From Anaerotignum sp. (GTDB taxonomy: Bacteria > Bacillota > Clostridia > Lachnospirales > Anaerotignaceae): a stretch of 8,313 bases of DNA. This document shows, one piece after another, positions 5,344 to 8,313 of this stretch (position 1 is the stretch's first letter; each line of letters begins with the position of its first letter). The stretch lies in contig JAFZDV010000054.1 in NCBI GenBank assembly GCA_017560955.1, positions 1-8,313 on the forward strand, written 5' to 3'. The translations under genes were made by a program, and so were the position numbers. The notes under the pieces were generated by a model. The model saw only the letters and a list, made by a program, of their open reading frames with translations. It was not told the DNA's origin and searched no databases.

Positions 5344-7677
5344 ATGGAGAAAAAACAACCGATCATCGTGCCGATGATTGCTTTGCGCGGCCTGAGTATT
5401 TTCCCCGGTATGGCCATCAGCTTCCCCGCAGGCAGACAGAAATCTCTGGATGCTCTGCAGGCGGCAGAAGAAAACGGAAAAGAGATTTTTCTGGTGACAC
5501 AGAGAGACCCTAATGTACCTGATCCTTCCAGAAATGATCTGTATGATATTGGTGTGCTGGCGGAACTGAAACAGGTGCTGAAACTGCCCGGTAACCTGAC
5601 ACATGTGATCGTAGAAGGCAAATGCCGCGGCAGACTGGAAAATATCCATGTGAAAAACTGCGATTACGGTGAAATCACAACGATTCCTCAGGATTTTGAT
5701 GAAGAGCCTTCCGAACAGATTCAGGCCATCATGAAAATCGCTGTGGAAGAATATGAAGAATATCTGAAACTGGCGCCCAATACAGCGGCAATGGATCTGA
5801 TGGGCAATGTGCTTTCTGCCACAAAACCCGGTCAGCTGGCCGATGTGATGGCGGCAGGTCTGGAATTGCCCTTCAACCGCAAACAGGAATTTATTGATAT
5901 TCTGAATCCCTTTGAAAGACTGCAGGCTGTGATTGCCCTGATGCAGAAAGAAAGAGAAATTCTGGATATCAAAAGAGAAATCGAAAATAAAACAAAACAG
6001 AAAATCGACCAGAATCAGAGAGAATATTATCTGAGAGAAGAACTGAAAGTGATTCAGGAAGAGCTGGGCGACAAGGATGGCGTAGGTGCTGATGCGGCAA
6101 AATATCGTAAACAGCTGGAAGAAAAGAACCCTCCCGAACATGTGAAAGAAGTGGTGGAAAAGGAAATCGACCGCATGATGAAGATCCCTGTGACTTCTCC
6201 TGAGGCGAATGTTTCCAGAACCTACATTGAAACCATGCTTTCTCTGCCCTGGACAGAAAGAACAGAAGAAGCTTTCGACCTGAAAAAGGCGGCGGAAATT
6301 CTGGATGAAGACCACTACGGCATGAAAAAGGTAAAAGAACGTGTGCTGGAATTCCTTGCGGTTCGCAAGAATGCCCCTGAGGAAAACGCGACCATCCTTT
6401 GTCTGGTGGGCCCTCCTGGTGTAGGTAAAACATCCATCGCTCGTTCCATTGCAAAAGCGGTGAACAGAAAATATGTGAGAATGTCTCTGGGCGGCGTGAA
6501 GGATGAAGCAGAGATCCGCGGCCACAGAAGAACATATATCGGCGCAATGCCCGGCCGTATCATCAATGCCATGAAACAGGCAGGTACAGTGAATCCTCTG
6601 ATCCTGTTCGATGAAGTGGATAAACTCGGTGTTTCTCATAACGGTGACCCTGCGGCGGCACTGCTGGAAGTGCTTGACCCTGAACAGAACAGCACATTCC
6701 GTGACCATTTCGTAGAGCAGCCCTATGACCTGTCAAAGGTACTGTTCATGTGTACAGCAAACAGTCTGGATACTATCCCCGGCCCTCTGAGAGATAGAAT
6801 GGAAATTATTGAACTGTCCAGTTATACTGCCAATGAAAAACTGCATATTGCAGAAAATCATCTGGTGGCAAAACAGAGAAAACGCCATGGTCTGACAGCA
6901 AAACAGCTGAAATTCAAAACAGATGCCATTGATACGATCATCGACGGCTATACAAGAGAAGCGGGCGTGCGTCAGCTGGAAAGAGTCATTGGTGAAGTTT
7001 GCCGTAAGGCAGTAACGACTATCATGGGCGGCGATAAGAAATCCATGACAGTTTCTGCGAAGAATCTGGAAGACCTGCTGGGTGCAAGAAAATTCATGCC
7101 CGAAACAATCTACAGCAAACCTCAGGTGGGTATCGTAAGAGGTCTGGCGTGGACAAGAGTAGGCGGCACAACTCTTTCTGTGGAAGTGAATGTGATGCTC
7201 GGTGAAGGTAAATTCAAAGTAACAGGTAATCTGGGCAAGGTGATGCAGGAATCCTCTGAAGCCGCTATCAGCTTTATCCGCTCCAGATATGAAGAATTCA
7301 AGCTGGAATCTGATTTCTATAAAAAGAATGATATACATATCCATATTCCCGAAGGTGCAACACCCAAAGACGGCCCTTCTGCAGGCGTAACTATGGCTAC
7401 AGCCATGATTTCCGCCCTGACAGGCACACCCGTACACAATGATGTTGCCATGACAGGGGAAGTGACCATCCGCGGCAGAGTGCTGGCCATCGGCGGTCTG
7501 CAGGAAAAAGTGCTGGCGGCGAAAAAAGTCGGCATCAAGACAGTTGTTCTGCCCAAGGAAAATGAAAAAGACCTGAACGAAATTCTTCCTGAAATCAGAG
7601 AGGGTATGGAATTTGTTCTGGCTGAAACCATGGACGATGTGCTGGCGGCAGCACTTGTGAAGGGGGAAAAAGCATGA
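5344..7677 (+). CDS. lonA: ATP-dependent endopeptidase La (LonA)
   Basis: LonA is a cytoplasmic hexameric AAA+ protease that degrades misfolded and regulatory proteins. The 777-residue product matches the usual bacterial length. It has an N-terminal substrate-binding domain (about 6-200), a coiled-coil region rich in Glu/Lys (about 200-280), and the AAA+ module with Walker A GPPGVGKT (356-363), Walker B ILFDE (420-424), CTAN sensor 1 (470-473) and LRDRM (482-486). The protease domain has catalytic Ser679 in DGPSAG and Lys722 in GGLQEK. ATG 5344 is chosen because GAGGTG (5332-5337) lies six bases upstream. A TTG/ATG pair 21-24 bases earlier is in frame but has no ribosome-binding site and adds residues not typical of Lon. 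It is transcribed from its own promoter, probably under CtsR, and translationally coupled to engB. Compared with lonB it is more strongly biased towards CTG, AAA and AGA codons, suggesting higher expression. Confidence 0.97.
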   Translation: MEKKQPIIVPMIALRGLSIFPGMAISFPAGRQKSLDALQAAEENGKEIFLVTQRDPNVPDPSRNDLYDIGVLAELKQVLKLPGNLTHVIVEGKCRGRLENIHVKNCDYGEITTIPQDFDEEPSEQIQAIMKIAVEEYEEYLKLAPNTAAMDLMGNVLSATKPGQLADVMAAGLELPFNRKQEFIDILNPFERLQAVIALMQKEREILDIKREIENKTKQKIDQNQREYYLREELKVIQEELGDKDGVGADAAKYRKQLEEKNPPEHVKEVVEKEIDRMMKIPVTSPEANVSRTYIETMLSLPWTERTEEAFDLKKAAEILDEDHYGMKKVKERVLEFLAVRKNAPEENATILCLVGPPGVGKTSIARSIAKAVNRKYVRMSLGGVKDEAEIRGHRRTYIGAMPGRIINAMKQAGTVNPLILFDEVDKLGVSHNGDPAAALLEVLDPEQNSTFRDHFVEQPYDLSKVLFMCTANSLDTIPGPLRDRMEIIELSSYTANEKLHIAENHLVAKQRKRHGLTAKQLKFKTDAIDTIIDGYTREAGVRQLERVIGEVCRKAVTTIMGGDKKSMTVSAKNLEDLLGARKFMPETIYSKPQVGIVRGLAWTRVGGTTLSVEVNVMLGEGKFKVTGNLGKVMQESSEAAISFIRSRYEEFKLESDFYKKNDIHIHIPEGATPKDGPSAGVTMATAMISALTGTPVHNDVAMTGEVTIRGRVLAIGGLQEKVLAAKKVGIKTVVLPKENEKDLNEILPEIREGMEFVLAETMDDVLAAALVKGEKA

Positions 7678-8313
7678 AAATCAAAAACTGTGATCTGAAA
7701 TATATCGGGACAAATTTTTCCCATTACCCTCAGGATGGCCTGCCTGAAATCGCTTTTGCAGGTAAATCCAATGTAGGTAAATCCACACTGATCAATGCCA
7801 TTCTGGGCAGAAAAGCACTGGCAAGAACATCTTCTCAGCCCGGTAAAACAAGAACTATCAATTTCTATGGTGTAAACGACATGATGTATGTGGTTGACCT
7901 GCCCGGCTACGGCTATGCGAAAGTGCCTAAGTCTGAAGTGGCAAAATGGGGCCAGATGATGGAAGAATATCTGCAGAAAAGAAAAGAACTGCAGGCAATC
8001 ATCCTGCTGATCGATATCCGCCACGAACCTGGCAAAAACGACATCATGATGTATGAATGGCTGAAACACTTCGGTTTTGATATCATCATCTGTGCAACAA
8101 AATCTGATAAGATCAACCGCAGCCAGATCCAGAAACATCTTTCTGTTATCAGAAAGACACTGAAACTGGGTGCTGGTGACATTCTGATTCCCTTCTCCGG
8201 TGAAAAGAAAACAGGTGTAGAAGAACTGTGGGCCGAAATTGAAAAATTCCTGCCCGGCGGTGAAAAATATATTCCTCTGGATGAAGTGGAAATCATCGAA
8301 GTGGAAGACGAAG
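7674..8313 (+). CDS. engB: Ribosome biogenesis GTP-binding protein EngB/YsxC, truncated by window
   Basis: EngB (YsxC/YihA) is an essential GTPase needed for assembly of the large ribosomal subunit. The 213 visible codons contain every G motif: G1 GKSNVGKS (30-37), G2 around Thr61 in the KTRTINFY segment, G3 DLPG (75-78, continuing YGYAKV), G4 TKSD (142-145) and G5 FSG (174-176). The ATG overlaps the lonA TGA in an ATGA junction and has AGGGGG (7661-7666) seven bases upstream, inside lonA, so the two are co-transcribed and coupled. The lonA-engB order is conserved in Firmicutes. The frame has no stop before the right edge and already exceeds the usual 195-200 residues, with an acidic tail (about 203-213), so there is a C-terminal extension of unknown length. 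Confidence 0.95.
   Translation, partial: MKIKNCDLKYIGTNFSHYPQDGLPEIAFAGKSNVGKSTLINAILGRKALARTSSQPGKTRTINFYGVNDMMYVVDLPGYGYAKVPKSEVAKWGQMMEEYLQKRKELQAIILLIDIRHEPGKNDIMMYEWLKHFGFDIIICATKSDKINRSQIQKHLSVIRKTLKLGAGDILIPFSGEKKTGVEELWAEIEKFLPGGEKYIPLDEVEIIEVEDE

Noticed and set aside
5326..6708. A 460-codon open frame on the minus strand opposite lonA
   Set aside because: It is rich in His, Phe, Cys and Gln with no recognisable domain, has no ribosome-binding site, and is the antisense shadow of a clear lon gene with strong codon bias.
7317..8138. A 273-codon minus-strand frame across lonA and engB
   Set aside because: It spans the junction of two certain genes and shows the same Phe/His/Ser-rich composition as other antisense shadows.
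1..8313. CRISPR arrays, insertion sequences, phage genes, tRNA or rRNA genes
   Set aside because: I saw no regularly spaced repeats, transposase-like proteins, terminal inverted repeats or structured RNA genes other than the mgtE leader.

Overview
The window looks like chromosomal core sequence from a Gram-positive anaerobe of the Clostridia, probably near the Lachnospirales. The reasons are strong AGGAGG-type ribosome-binding sites, TTGACN-17-TATACT promoters, a zinc-ribbon version of MscL, an MgtE preceded by a transcription-attenuator leader, and the Firmicutes order lonB-lonA-engB (ysxC). The genus is a guess. There is no sign of phage, transposon, CRISPR or defence genes.

Layout, left to right. 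Bases 1-113 hold three tight hairpins in a row downstream of mscL, and possibly the start of a leftward gene at the very edge. mscL (114-563, minus strand) encodes a mechanosensitive channel with a C-terminal zinc ribbon. mscL and mgtE are divergent. The roughly 260 bases before mgtE contain a near-consensus promoter and a long structured leader with two intrinsic terminators and mutually exclusive pairings, which is the layout of a metal riboswitch. mgtE (977-2335) encodes a CBS-domain magnesium channel/transporter. It converges on bioY (2373-2891, minus strand), the biotin-binding subunit of an ECF transporter, and the two share a bidirectional terminator. Divergent from bioY is a small gene (3031-3468) for a zinc-ribbon protein with two membrane segments and no assigned function; it has its own terminator.

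The right half is a protein-quality-control block. lonB (3555-5192) encodes a membrane-anchored Lon-type protease and ends in its own terminator. lonA (5344-7677) encodes the soluble ATP-dependent Lon protease. It has its own strong promoter, a probable CtsR heat-shock operator over the -35 box and a nine-codon upstream reading frame. engB (from 7674) encodes a ribosome-assembly GTPase; it overlaps the lonA stop by four bases and runs off the right edge.

The genes are ordinary and well known. The least explained sequence is regulatory: the mgtE leader, which behaves on paper like a riboswitch but lacks the 3' signature of the M-box, and the lonA promoter region. The functional links are metal and osmotic homeostasis (mscL, mgtE), vitamin uptake (bioY), and stress proteolysis coupled to ribosome assembly (lonB, lonA, engB). 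All base pairings were read by eye and were not computed.
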